Below, one piece after another: positions 9,791 to 21,800 of a stretch of 64,000 nucleotides of DNA (position 1 is the stretch's first letter; the number at the start of each line of letters is the position of its first letter). The stretch covers positions 3,348,001 to 3,412,000 of the forward strand of contig NW_026515482.1 in the NCBI RefSeq assembly GCF_014898815.1. The letters are read 5' to 3'. The position numbers and the translations under genes were made by a program. The notes under the pieces are model-generated. The model did not search any database. It was not told the origin of the DNA and worked only from the letters and a program-made list of their open reading frames with translations. This stretch comes from Panonychus citri. Its lineage: Eukaryota; Arthropoda; Arachnida; Trombidiformes; Tetranychidae.

Positions 9791-10301
9791 CATATCATGT
9801 TCTGAGCCAGATTTACCTTTTAGTTTTTCCTCTTTTTTCTCTCTCTTTTTCTTTCTTTAATGCGTATTCTAAATTGTTATTTAATTTAACCAATATTTAC
9901 AGACACATGTACATTAATTAACTATAATTTCGGTGTATGTTTATATGTAATTTAAATCAGTTGAACTTAATTCGCGAGAAATAGAAAACACCACAATAAG
10001 GAGATTCATCTTTTTCTATTTCTTAATTTTCTCTTCTTCTGCTTTGGCCCTAAAAACCATCATCATCAACAAATCTTTATTGTATATTGTGTTTTTTTTT
10101 CTGCTCCTTTTTTGTCTTGCTTCTCATCTGTGTCTTCTTGTGTTTCACACATACCTATATATTCACAACCACAACACACACACATACATACACACACTCA
10201 CCAACAAATATTTCTTGTTTACTACATTTATATATACATAAACCTTGTTTCCAGATCACACATATACCAAACCACACATTTGATTTGTAATTAATAGTAA
10301 A
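9791..10301. other. Spacer and probable promoter/leader of ELL
   Basis: T-rich and CA-repeat DNA (ACACACACACATACATACAC around 10170-10200) lies between the LINE tail and the ELL start codon. No further gene is seen. It probably holds the ELL promoter and 5' leader, but no clear TATA box or initiator can be singled out. Confidence 0.4.
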
Positions 10302-12376
10302 ATGGCCAAACCAAGTGATAATGGACATTATGTGTACTACTCTAATGGTGATAGTAACAAGACCTGTATACTTGTCAAATTAACTGATTCAGCTTTAAAT
10401 GCAATTGAAAACCACCTTTCATCTAATTCTCTAGCCTTGCCAAGTATTACATTCAAGTCAGATACCAATAATGGTGTCCTTAGTTTTCCTGTTCCGAAAT
10501 CAAACCATTCACATCCGGATGTTAACAATGAAAACTCTGGTGGTGGACCTAGTGAACGGCGTTTCAGTTTTAATTTATCAAATGCTGAAGCTGGTGGACC
10601 CCAAGGTAGTTTTGAATGTTTACGGCAAACAGATTCTAGAGTATTAAAAGGTCTTGGTAGTATACAATACAAGATGCAGATTCATGCCAGTGAAGATAGT
10701 TATGAAAGAACAAAGGAAAGGATGGCGGAAAGTCAAAATGAATCAAAGAAATATTGTACAAAGGTTATCAAGGGCATTGGTTCAACTGTTGGAAGACGAA
10801 GTAAAGTAAAGAAAATTACTGGTTTTAGTCAATCTATTGTTAACGGTTCCAGAGATAATGGTACTAGAGATTCGGGTGGAGGCGGTGGAACCATTAGTAA
10901 TAATAGTAGCCATCTTCACCATTCAAGTGCTTTATCCAGCCATAATCATCATAAATCTAGCTCACCTACAGTTATAAAGAGTAATTCTAGTGGTGTGAAT
11001 AAATATAATCTATACCATGGATCATCAAATTCTACCACAATCTCTTCTTCTTCTTCCTTGTCTTCTTCCTCTGGAACTGGTCTTACCTCAACAACCACCT
11101 CGACGTCTTCTTCTTCCTCCTTGTCAACAAATTCCTCATCAATTTCCTCGTCAAACAGTCTGGCCAACAATATATCTTCATCATCTTCTTCAAATACTTC
11201 TTCTTCCCTAACAAACTCACAGCCATCATCGATCAATGGATCCAATTTATCGATGAACCGAGATGCAATTAAGGGAAACAATTCAAATTCAAGTACACCC
11301 AATTGTAATATAAATGCCAGTAATAGTCGTAATGCCAATAGTGGTTCAAAGGTAACATTGGCCTGCAATCCTGAGCTTATGAAGAAATCTCTTCGAGAAA
11401 GAGTTATCCATTTACTTGCTTTAAGACCTTATAAGAAACCGGAGCTGCTTGCAAGACTAAACAAGGAAGGTATCAAGGAGAAAGATAAGAAAAATTTAAG
11501 TCAAGTTTTCAATACAATATCCAAATTAAAAGAGAATGCATACAATTTGGCTGCTCATGCTTGGCATGAGGTACAAGTTGACGATTGGCCATTCTATACA
11601 CCCGAACAAAGAGAGATTGTCCGAAAGCGGAAAACTCTTGAAATTCAACAAAGGTCATCAACGGGTAAATATGGTTTATCTCCTTTAACTTGTCTCCAGG
11701 ATTCGTCACCATCAGCTAGTTCAGTCGCAACGTCATCTTCATCAACCAATAACACCAATACCAATAATAGTAACAGCATCAACAACAACAACAACAACAA
11801 CTCATCTTTATCATCATCGACAAGTAAAAGGTCTGCTGAAACTGGTTCTAGTAATAAAAGGCAACGTCTTAATGCCAATAATCAATCTTCCTCCAAAAGA
11901 GGACTTTCGCCAAATGTCGCCTTAAATCATAATACCAACAGCATGATGAACAACTCTACCAATAATAGTAACAACTTTAACAATAGTGGTAAAAATGACC
12001 TACCGGATATAATGAGTGAGTGGTCTATGAAACCAAGGAGTCCGGAACCAAATTATTATACTAATAGTGCCTCAAATCATAATGTTGACAATTCTGTTAA
12101 CAACGGTGAAAATAATTCTGGTTCAATGTCCAAAAGTTGGATTAATGAGAACGGTAGTGATGAAAATCGTTCAAGCCATAATGCCAGTGATTATTATAGC
12201 GGTCGATCAACAGTCAACAATCTCTCGGATTTTGACCAATATGATAATAGTCATGGAAATGGTCATTCCTCACATGATGCTCATCGTACAACCAATGGTT
12301 ACTCAAACTCCAGTGAAGGTGGTAATCAAACAGTAAATGGTCATCATTACAACAATAATAATAATCGTTACTCTTC

Positions 12377-12422
<46 letters not shown>

Positions 12423-13274
12423 AGTAATAATAATTATCATCATCATGGTAATTCCATGAGCACATCAAAAAGTGATTATAATGGTGATCTACATAATAGT
12501 AGTGGCAGTGGCAATTCAAATTCCGGTAACGGTCTCAATAGTCGGAAAAGGCTTAAAAATGGCTACAACAACAACAACAACAACAACAACAACAGTGTTA
12601 ATAATAACAACAGCCATAGTAATCATAATAGTAACATGAATAATAATAATAATAATCATTCTCATCATTCAAGTGGAATGGTCAACTTATTGAACAGCGG
12701 TTCCATGGTGAACGGATCAAATTGTTCAACACCAAACTCAAGTCCAGACAGTGGAACAGGTAGTAATGATGGTAACCTATCGACGATTTCTTCTAAGTCC
12801 TTGTCTTCCATAAATTGTGAATTACCTGATTATGCCATTAAATTTGTAGAGATTACAAGTGATGATCAATCGCGAAAATATAAAGAAGAATTTAATAGTG
12901 AATATAAAGAATATCGTCGTTTACATCGTAATATTGACCAAGTTGCACGAAAGTTTTCCGCCTTTGAAGCTAAATTGAAAAGTTTACCGGAAGGATCTGA
13001 CGAATGGAATAAAACATTAGAAGAAGTTTTCAAGGAATATGATACAATCAAGAAAGATTACAAATTCATGGAATCCAAACGACGGGTTGCCTATTTACAC
13101 GAGAAATTATCTCACATTAAAAAATTAATCCAAGAGTACAAGTCTTCACAAGGGCATCGCTCTACTCATTATAATACAACAACCATGTCTCATCACCACA
13201 CCAACTACAACAACCACCACAATAACCATAACTACCACCACCACCACAAACAACAATCAAATCATCATTCATAA
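10302..13274 (+). CDS. ELL: RNA polymerase II elongation factor ELL
   Basis: ELL suppresses transient pausing by RNA polymerase II and is a subunit of the super and little elongation complexes in the nucleus. The 990-residue frame has all three family parts. The N-terminal ELL domain shows VKLTDSALNAIE (about 25-36), PQGSFECLRQ (about 98-107) and LGSIQYKMQIHASEDSYERT. A winged-helix segment follows at about 360-450 (RERVIHLLALRPYKKPELL, ending WPFYTPEQREIVRKRK). The C-terminal occludin-homology coiled coil is at about 838-945 (PDYAIKFVEI through HIKKLIQEY). The linkers are very long runs of Ser, Asn and His, with poly-Asn near 12380-12423 and 12565-12594. A His/Asn tail ends the protein. It is longer than human ELL (about 620 aa) because of these linkers. 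The ATG is preceded by AAA. The whole gene is one exon, which is unusual. Confidence 0.93.
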
Positions 13275-14444
13275 ATGGTAATACCATTGCCTGATTACTT
13301 CTGTATGTTAAAAGAGATCTTCCCCTTTACTTTTTTTGCTCTTTTTTCTCTTTCTGTTTTTTTCTCTCTCTCTCACACACACACACACACTCTACTGTCT
13401 GCGATAAAAATCAACAAATGGATTAATTCTATTCTCTCTCTCTCTCTCTCTCTCTCTCTACCTTTATCACTCTCTCTCTCTCTCTCTCTCTCTGCTTTTC
13501 TCTCTATCTCTCTTGCCATTGTGTTCTCACAATGACCTAAGTATTTATTAGAGTTATTACCCATCTCTTTCTGCAAGCAAACAAAAAACAACAAAAAAAT
13601 AATATACATTGCATATACACTTAAAATCATTCTCTCTCTTGCTCAATCTCTTTTCATTTCGCTCTCCTTTTCAATTAACCCAATTTATTTTACATGAAAT
13701 CGCGTAAAAAACAACAACAAAACGAAACCGTGCCATCGCTAATTAATAACAAATGATTAAAGCAAAACTTTCTCTCTCTCTCTCTCTTCAACATGTACAC
13801 ACTTGATTATAAAATGTTTTTCTCAATCAACAACAATCTCCATTGGTGAACAAAAATCAATCAAAATGGTTGACAAGATAAAATTCTCTAAACGGGGATT
13901 TAAAGAGACTAATCTGATGATCGCCATTTTAAATTATACATTTAATCTGATTTACACCCTAATGGTGGAGATCAAGTACCTTAGTGAATAAGGGGAAAAA
14001 CAAGTTGATTATTAATCGATGACAATAAGCATGATCAATGAAGATGATTAATAGAGGAAAGGAAACATTGAAGGAAAATGTGACTAATATTGAGAAAATT
14101 TAAATTATCATCAAATTTTATTCTGGTCGTTTGTTTGATTATCATTTCAACTTTAAACTATCAAGAAAAAAACGTATATTATTTATTGATATTGGATTAG
14201 GAATCAATATCAATGTGATTGATTTAAGTTCTGTTAAGCTCTTGGAGTAAATTAAGCAAAAAATAGCAAAAAGTATCAAATTGTAATTAGTATAAAGGTC
14301 AACAATTTACCAAAAGTCAATATAATCAACAGCTGATTCGCTAAATGTCAATAATATTATCACCATTGATTAGAATCATTAAGAATCAACTAAAAACAAT
14401 CAATTGTGTCGATTTCAATGTGTATCAAGAAGAGAGAGAGAGAG
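13275..14444. other. ELL 3' flank: CT and CA microsatellites
   Basis: Probable ELL 3' untranslated DNA with CT runs (13433-13459, 13472-13493, 13770-13787) and a CA run (13373-13391). Open frames here follow the repeats and show no protein-like composition. A 41-codon frame starting at the ATG at 13866 (MVDKIKFSKRGFKETNLMIA...) is unsupported. Confidence 0.5.
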
Positions 14445-14579
14445 ATGAGGATGAAAAAGATTCTTTTATCAATTCTGTCTAATTTTTTGCTTTCTGTTTC
14501 TTTCGCCAAATATCAGGAAGAAGATGAAGATGAAGATGAAGAAGATGATGATGATGGAGATGATCAGGAGGATGAGTAA
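14445..14579 (+). CDS. Candidate small secreted acidic peptide, 44 aa
   Basis: An ATG-to-TAA frame of 44 codons with two nearby starts, MRM and then MKK. It begins with a basic n-region and a hydrophobic core, KKILLSILSNFLLSVSFA, which is a textbook signal peptide with a likely cut after SFA. The rest is almost entirely acidic (KYQEEDEDEDEE, DDDDGDDQEDE). Such a tail could be the pro-region of a longer secreted precursor if GTAACA just before the stop acts as a donor. No homology is recognised. GAT/GAA repeats are common in this genome and can make acidic frames by chance, but the signal peptide is not repeat-derived. Confidence 0.3.
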   Translation: MRMKKILLSILSNFLLSVSFAKYQEEDEDEDEEDDDDGDDQEDE

Positions 14580-16535
14580 CAAGAATCCAAAGGGATCTGA
14601 ACCAAGAAAAGAAAATAGTGAAAAAAATTGAGACCAAAAGGGAATCAGTTGCATGAGAAAACGATTTTCATGGTAACCATTGAGTTCTTAGTCGATTTAT
14701 CAAAGATTAATTAAGATTCCAAGATAAACTTTAATTGTTATCTTTTTAATTGCTTTGCGATTTGATTACTTTCATCTTAATTGTAACAGTCAATTTTCAA
14801 TAATTTCTTTTATAATTGTTGTTGATTATTCTGTTCACTTTTCTTAACTTTCTTCATCTTCATCTTACTTTTCAATTGTTGTTATTTTCAGTTTGATATC
14901 AATTAACTAATTACAATTAAAAGTAATTATAAATATACTCTTTCTGTATTATATTCTGGTTCCTTGAAAGGTAACAATTAATCAACATTATACATTCTAA
15001 TTGTGTTTATTTAGAGTGTTGATTATCATAATATGCTAATAATTTATCCAATTGTTTTCTCATCCTAATCTAATTGGTTTGTTACCTGATTTATTATTTT
15101 GACAATTATTTACCTTTTAAAAGCAATTGTTTCAATTTCACTTTAATCAACTGTGTTAATTAAATCAACTTTATACCAAATGGTTAAACAATTAAACAGA
15201 TCAGTTAATAGTAAATGTTTTATTGAATCAGAGAGACACAAACAAATCAGCAATCAAATGGGTTTCATTTTATTGGAATAATTGAAAATTACTCTTTGTC
15301 CTTTCAACACTTTTCTCTATTGATTTAGTTAATTGTCGACAATTAACCAGCAGAATTCCATTGAAATCACTGATTGATTAACTAAATCGACGATGATTTA
15401 GATGGAACATGAAAGAAGAGGAAGGAAAAGGTCAGAAAAATGAAGTTGCTTGTTGATGGAAAAAAAGAATAAACAACTTGTTGGAATATTTTTTTTTCTT
15501 TTTTCCTCTTGTCATCATCATCATCATCTTATCTCTTCCTTTTCTCTTCTTCTTCTTCATCTTCTCATCATCTTGACACTACTTCCCTTTAATCTGTTGT
15601 CTAATTTGATTATTTGTTGGTTTTACCCTTCAGGGTATTTGTGTTACTCTTGATTGTTTTCAGCGCTTTTCTCATTACAATTAAATCATTTAGAAAGAGT
15701 TTAAAATAATTGTTCAATTCAAACAATCAACAACAACAACAATCCAATTTCACCCATTTTTATTTATATAAATTGTCATCATTTTAAATCATAAACAGTT
15801 AACATAATCATTTGATTATATAATAGTTACAATAACAGAAAAGCAATCAAATGTAAGATTTTTTTTTCTGGTCATTAACAAGAAAAAAAAAGTTTACTTG
15901 ATGATGACAACGGATGATAATGATAATAACGATGATAATAATGACGTTGATCGTATTGTTTGTGTTAATCGAAGCAGCAATCAAGAAAAAAAGTTAATCA
16001 ATTGACGAGTGAAGATCCTTTTTCCCTATCAACAGTTACAATTAACAGTTTTGTCGATAACAATAATATGTAACTCATTTTGTGTTATATATTTTTTTCG
16101 TAATATCTTTTCATGAAAAGGAAACAAATTCAATCAAACATCATCATCATCATCATCATCATCCCCATCATCATCTTCATCTTCTTCATTATCAAGTAAC
16201 CAAGTTAAAAGAAAGCAAAATCAGAGAGGGAAAGGAGGTTAAATTAACTCATGATGATGATGATAATGATGAGGGAGAGAAGGTAAATAAAGATGAAAAA
16301 ACTGGTTTCTCCATCATCATCAATACTATTCAAACTATTATCAAGAAGCTTTTGATTATTATTATTTTTTACTTATCCTTAAAGAAATAACTTCTCACTC
16401 TCACTCATCATTATCATCTCTCTCTCTCTCGTTATCTTCCTTATCTTCTCTCTCTTATCTTCTCCTTCTTTTCGTTCTTCGACTATTCATCTTGACGGTT
16501 CTTGTCTTTCGTTCGGATGTTGTTGTTTCGATAAA

Positions 16536-16575
<40 letters not shown>

Positions 16576-17799
16576 CCTTTCTTTCTCCCTTTCTTTCTTT
16601 CTCTCTCTCTCTCTATCTCTCTTACTTTTCATCTTCTCTTTCATTCTGATTCCAGGATTTTCATCCATCTTCATGACGTATCAGTTTTGAAATGGGAAAA
16701 CCTGAGATTCAGCTAATAAACATTAAGGTAAAAAAGTACCAACATGATAATTGAAATAAAATTAACTGAATAATAATGATTGATAAAAGTTGATTTGATA
16801 TATTTAACTAATAATTAAACTGTTGATTATCTTAATAATACTAATCATTATTGTGATTATTTTTATCTTCCTTTTAATTCTTGTTTTTTTAAGTCTTATA
16901 TTTTTGATATAATCAGTTGATATTAATTATTGATTAGTGATTAATGATTTTACGATTTTTTTTTGTAGGAAAAAAATCCAATTCAATTATTTTAATTGTA
17001 ATCATTTAAAATTATCATTATAATCCTAATGATGATTTGGTTGACTTAATTAGGATAAGTTGATTATCCTAATGCGATTTTAAATTGTCGATCTTCAAAT
17101 TAATCTCGTAACTTAATCAAATTAAATGTTATCAATTCAACAATCATTATGAACAAACTAATGCCAATGATTTTGATTGTGATTATGATTGTTAATAGTT
17201 AGTTAATCACGTTAATCACTTGATTTTAATCATCATTAGTTAAACATTGTTTCAAAGTTGTAATAATGATTTTGTATTAGCAACAATTAGCCAACAATCA
17301 TTTCAAATTGAACAAAGTTGATATAAATGATTATCACAATTCAATTAACTGAATTGAATAACAATTGAAAAGAATTTAATTTTATAAGTAAAATTAGTAA
17401 ATTGTTCTGACAGATGATTAAGGTGTTGTCAAGAACAAAATTAAAGGTAAATCTGTCACAATCAGGCGTTAATTGATTGTAATTTAACAATAATTAGCGA
17501 GCTTAACATTGGCTTAAATCTTATTATTATCTAAATCAAGTAAACCATAATCAACTGCGTTGATTAACAATACAATAACTTTCCAGTTAATTGTGACCTC
17601 AAACAAATTGTTAAACTGTCAAAATTAATCTTGATAACCTTGTATCATTATCATTATTTACTGAAAGGCTAAATTGTTGTTAATAGTAACATTAGTTAGC
17701 TAACTAAATGATGAATTCAGTTTCTATCTATGAAACTTTTTCCTATTATAATGTATCTGAATGGTGAATCAACTCAACTCTCACTGATTTATCAAGGTT

Positions 17800-17844
<45 letters not shown>

Positions 17845-18831
17845 TATGGATGATGAAAAATAGCTGAAACTAAATTAACTAAACAAATTTTTACTCAATT
17901 GTTATGATTAAAGGTAAATAAAAAGTTGATACAGTGAAAAACATTGAGACTGATTAAATTGAATTGGAAAGTTAAATTAGTTGGCTTCCTTGTTTTTTTG
18001 GTTAATCAACAATTTACTTGATCAACAACAATCAACTTTCAATCATTTTGGTTAAACCGTCAATAATTAAGTCTACACTTCAATTATAATCATGTAATGA
18101 GCTGAAAAAAAAGTTGAGTTGAGAAAAAAAAAGTTTTCAATCTAATTGTCGTTTCTGTTTGATTAACTTTCACTATTAAGGAAACAATCTGATAAACAAA
18201 TGAATTCAATCAACAATTGACTGATTTAATTGTTGTAGACTTTTATATAAACTTTTTTATTGTCATTTTGATTGTTGGTAAAATTTTAATTCTAATAAAA
18301 ATGTTAATCCAAAAAGAAACAGTGAAAAACTTTGATTATATTTCATTTTTGATTTGGTTGTTTTGTTTTTCTGGTTCATTCTGATTGTTTCTGGTAATTG
18401 TTGTTATCCAATTTGTGATTGTAAAAGTTGATTAAGATTGACTTTTCTCATTGTATCTTGATAATAATCAGGGTATTATCTTAATCAAGTTGCATGTTCA
18501 ATGTAAATCTTTTCATTTCTTCAGTTAGTTTACTTAATTTGATCAGATAGTTTTAACCAGTTTCACTTGAATTAACTTTTACTGATTTGTTATTGATTAT
18601 TGGGTGTTGATTAATTGTTATTTTTAGATTTCCAATCATTGGATTACCGATTGATTGTTGAGACAATTAGTGAGATTTTGTTGTAAAGGAGTTTACAGTC
18701 CTGTCTGTTTATTGGTAATCATTTTTAGGATAAAAATGAAAGGCTTAAGATTAACGGATTACATTTTTCACTTAATTTATCACATTGGTTTTTCATTACA
18801 ATTGAATTGATTGGTTTCTACTACTATTTAA
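14580..18831. other. Gene-free AT-rich spacer with ATC and CT microsatellites
   Basis: No gene is recognised. The spacer contains ATC runs (16139-16162 and a longer one at 17799-17844), a CT tract (about 16540-16620) and many copies of words such as AACAATTAA and TTAATTGTT. A short exon-like piece at 16655-16711 (IFIHLHDVSVLKWENLRFS, with a good acceptor before it) is too weak to call. Confidence 0.5.
17799..17844. repeat. (ATC)n microsatellite
   Basis: About 46 bases of perfect ATC trinucleotide repeat inside noncoding DNA. It has no coding meaning here. Confidence 0.9.
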
Positions 18832-21800
18832 TTAACCGAGGATATTTCCAAGAATACCTGTGCCTGAGTTAGATCCTAAAATATTTCCAACAAGTCCTGA
18901 ACTTGATCCTGATCCTGATCCTGAGCTTGAGCTTGAGCTGAATGAAGATCGTGATCCACCTCCAACGATGTTAGAAGCGGCTCCGACAACGCCATTAAGG
19001 GATCCTCCATTTCCTGAGCTGTAAGAAGATGATGATGATCCTGAATTAGCACCGAGAAGTCCGTTACCTGATGATGAGCTTCGGGATGAGCTGTATGATG
19101 ATGATCCTGAATTACCACCGAGAAGGTTTGAAGCGGTTCCTAAGACTCCACCAACAAGTCCATTTCCTGAGGCTGATGATGAGCTTCGGGATGAGCTGTA
19201 TGATGATCCTGAATTACCACCGAGAAGGTTTGAAGCGGTTCCTAAGACTCCACCAACAAGTCCATTTCCTGAGGCTGATGATGAGCTTCGGGATGAGCTG
19301 TATGAAGATGATCCTGAATTACCACCGAGAAGGTTTGAAGCGGTTCCTAAGACACCACCGACAAGTCCGTCTTTTGAGACTCCACCGAGGATACCACCGA
19401 GTAAACCGTTGCTGTTTGATGATCCAGTGATACCAGTGACAAGGTTGGAAGCGGTGTTAGTTACGGATGAAGCGAGATCGCCAGTGCTTGAGGTAAGTGA
19501 AGTTGCTAATCCATTGACTTGGTTAAGAGCTGAATGGCTTGCGGCATATTTGCTTGAAGCGTCAAAGCTTGATGAGGAAGATGAGTGTGATTTAGCAGAG
19601 TGGGAAGCATCATAGGAAGATCGAGAGTCTGAAGAGAAGGCTGAGTTTCGGACATCAGATAATGAGTTTCGTGAGTTGAATGATTTGTTTACTGAATTTT
19701 GGTAATCGCTTGATGATTGACTGTTTCGGATATCAGAGACTGATTTGCTGACTGAGTTTGAATTGAAAGCATTGTTGATTGATGATCGTGAGTCTCGGAC
19801 ATCAGATGATGAGAAAGCATTGTTTACTGAATTGGCGACATTGCTTGATCGACTAACAGAGTTTGAGTTGGCGATGTTACTTGAGGCTTGATTGTTAACA
19901 TATGAAGCGGCATTTCGGATGTCACTTGATCGGGCAACATTGTTTGATGAATAAGCATTGTTGACTGAGTTAGCGAAATTGCTTGATGAGGCTTGGTTGT
20001 TGATCGAGCTTCGGACATCAGATGATTTGGCAATGTTACTGTTGTAAGCTTGATTGTTGACTGATCGGATATCTGACGATTTTTGGACGTTACTGTTGTA
20101 GGCTTGGTTGTTGACTGAGTTTTGGACATTGCTGGTGTTAGCGATGTTGGATGATGAAGCTTGGTTGTTTACTGATGATCGGACGTCTGAGGATTTTTGG
20201 ACATTGTTGCTGTAAGCTTGGTTGTTGACTGATTTGTTGACATTGCTTGAGTTGGCGATGTTAACGTTTGATGATTGGTTGTTAACTGATGATCGGACAT
20301 CTGAGGATTTTTGAACGTTATTGTTGTAGGCTTGGTTGTTGACTGAATTTTGGACATTGCTTGATCGGGCGACATTGCTGGTGTTAGCGATGTTGGATGA
20401 TGAAGCTTGATTGTTGATTGATGATCGGAGGTCTGAGGATTTTTGAACGTTACTATTGTAGGCTTGGTTGTTGACTGAGTTTTGGACATTGCTTGATCGT
20501 TGGACGTTGTTGCTGTTGGCTACGTTTGATGATGAAGCTTGGTTGTTAACTGATGATCGGACATCGGATACCTTTGAGACATTGTTGCTGTAAGCTTGGT
20601 TGTTGACTGATTTGTTGACGTTAACATTTGATGATTGGTTGTTGACTGATGATCGTACGTCAGATGATTTTTGGACATTGTTGTTAACAGCTGAGTTTGA
20701 AACTGAGTTTTGGACATTGCTTGATCGGAGACGTTGTTGGTGTTAGCGACATTTGATGATGAAGCTTGGTTGTTGACTGATGATCGGACATCGGAGACCT
20801 TGGAAACGTTGTTGTTGTAAACTTGGTTGTTGCTTGATCGTTGGACGTTGTTACTGTTGGCAACGTTCAATGATGAAGCTTGGTTATTGATTGAAGATCG
20901 GACATCAGATGATTTTTGGACATTGTTGACTGAGGATTGAACGTTGCTCTTGGCGACATTGTTTGAGAAAGCTGAGTTGTTGATAGCAGATCGGACATCA
21001 GATGATTTGTTGATGTTTACGGATGAAGCTTGGTTGTTAACTGAGTTGTTGACGTTGCTTGATCGTTGGACATTGTTGGTGCTAGCGACATTTGATGATG
21101 AGGCTTGGTTGTTGACTGATGATCGGAAATCATTTACCTTGGCAACTTTGTTGCTGTAAGATTGGTTGTTGACTGAGTTTTGGACATTGCTTGATCGGGC
21201 GACATTGCTGGTGTTAGCGATGTTGGATGATGAAGCTTGATTGTTGACTGATGATCGGACATCGGAGACCTTTGAGACATTGTTACTGTAAGCTTGGTTG
21301 TTGACGGAGTTGTTGACATTGCTTGATCGTTGGACGTTGCTTGAGTTGGCGACGTTTGATGATGAAGCTTGATTGTTAACTGATGATCGGACATCTGAGG
21401 ATTTTTGAACGTTATTGTTGTAGGCTTGGTTGTTGACTGATTTTTGGACATTGCTTGATCGGGAGACGTTGTTGGTGTTAGCGACATTTGATGATGAGGC
21501 TTGGTTGTTGACTGAAGATCGAACATCAGATGATCGTGAAACGTGATTGTTTGATGATTGATTGTTTACGGAATTGTGGACGTTGTTTGATCGGTGAACG
21601 TTGTTGGTGTTAGCGACATTTGAAGATGAGGCTTGGTTGTTAACTGATGATCGGACATCTGAGACCTTTGAAACGTTGTTGCTGTAATCTTGGTTGTTGA
21701 CTGAGTTTTGGACATTGTTGCTGTTAGCGATGTTGATGATGAAGCTTGGTTGTTTACTGATGATCGGACGTCTGATGATTTTTGGACATTGTTGTTGTAA

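Noticed and set aside
12214..12519. Cys/Tyr-rich minus-strand frame
   Set aside because: It is the reverse complement of the Asn/His runs in ELL.
13275..13630. Frames of about 85 codons on both strands after ELL
   Set aside because: They are translations of CT/CA microsatellites with no protein-like content.
16655..16711. Exon-like IFIHLHDVSVLKWENLRFS after an acceptor
   Set aside because: It is a short stretch with only one supporting splice site and no partner exon. Such pieces can arise by chance in this background.
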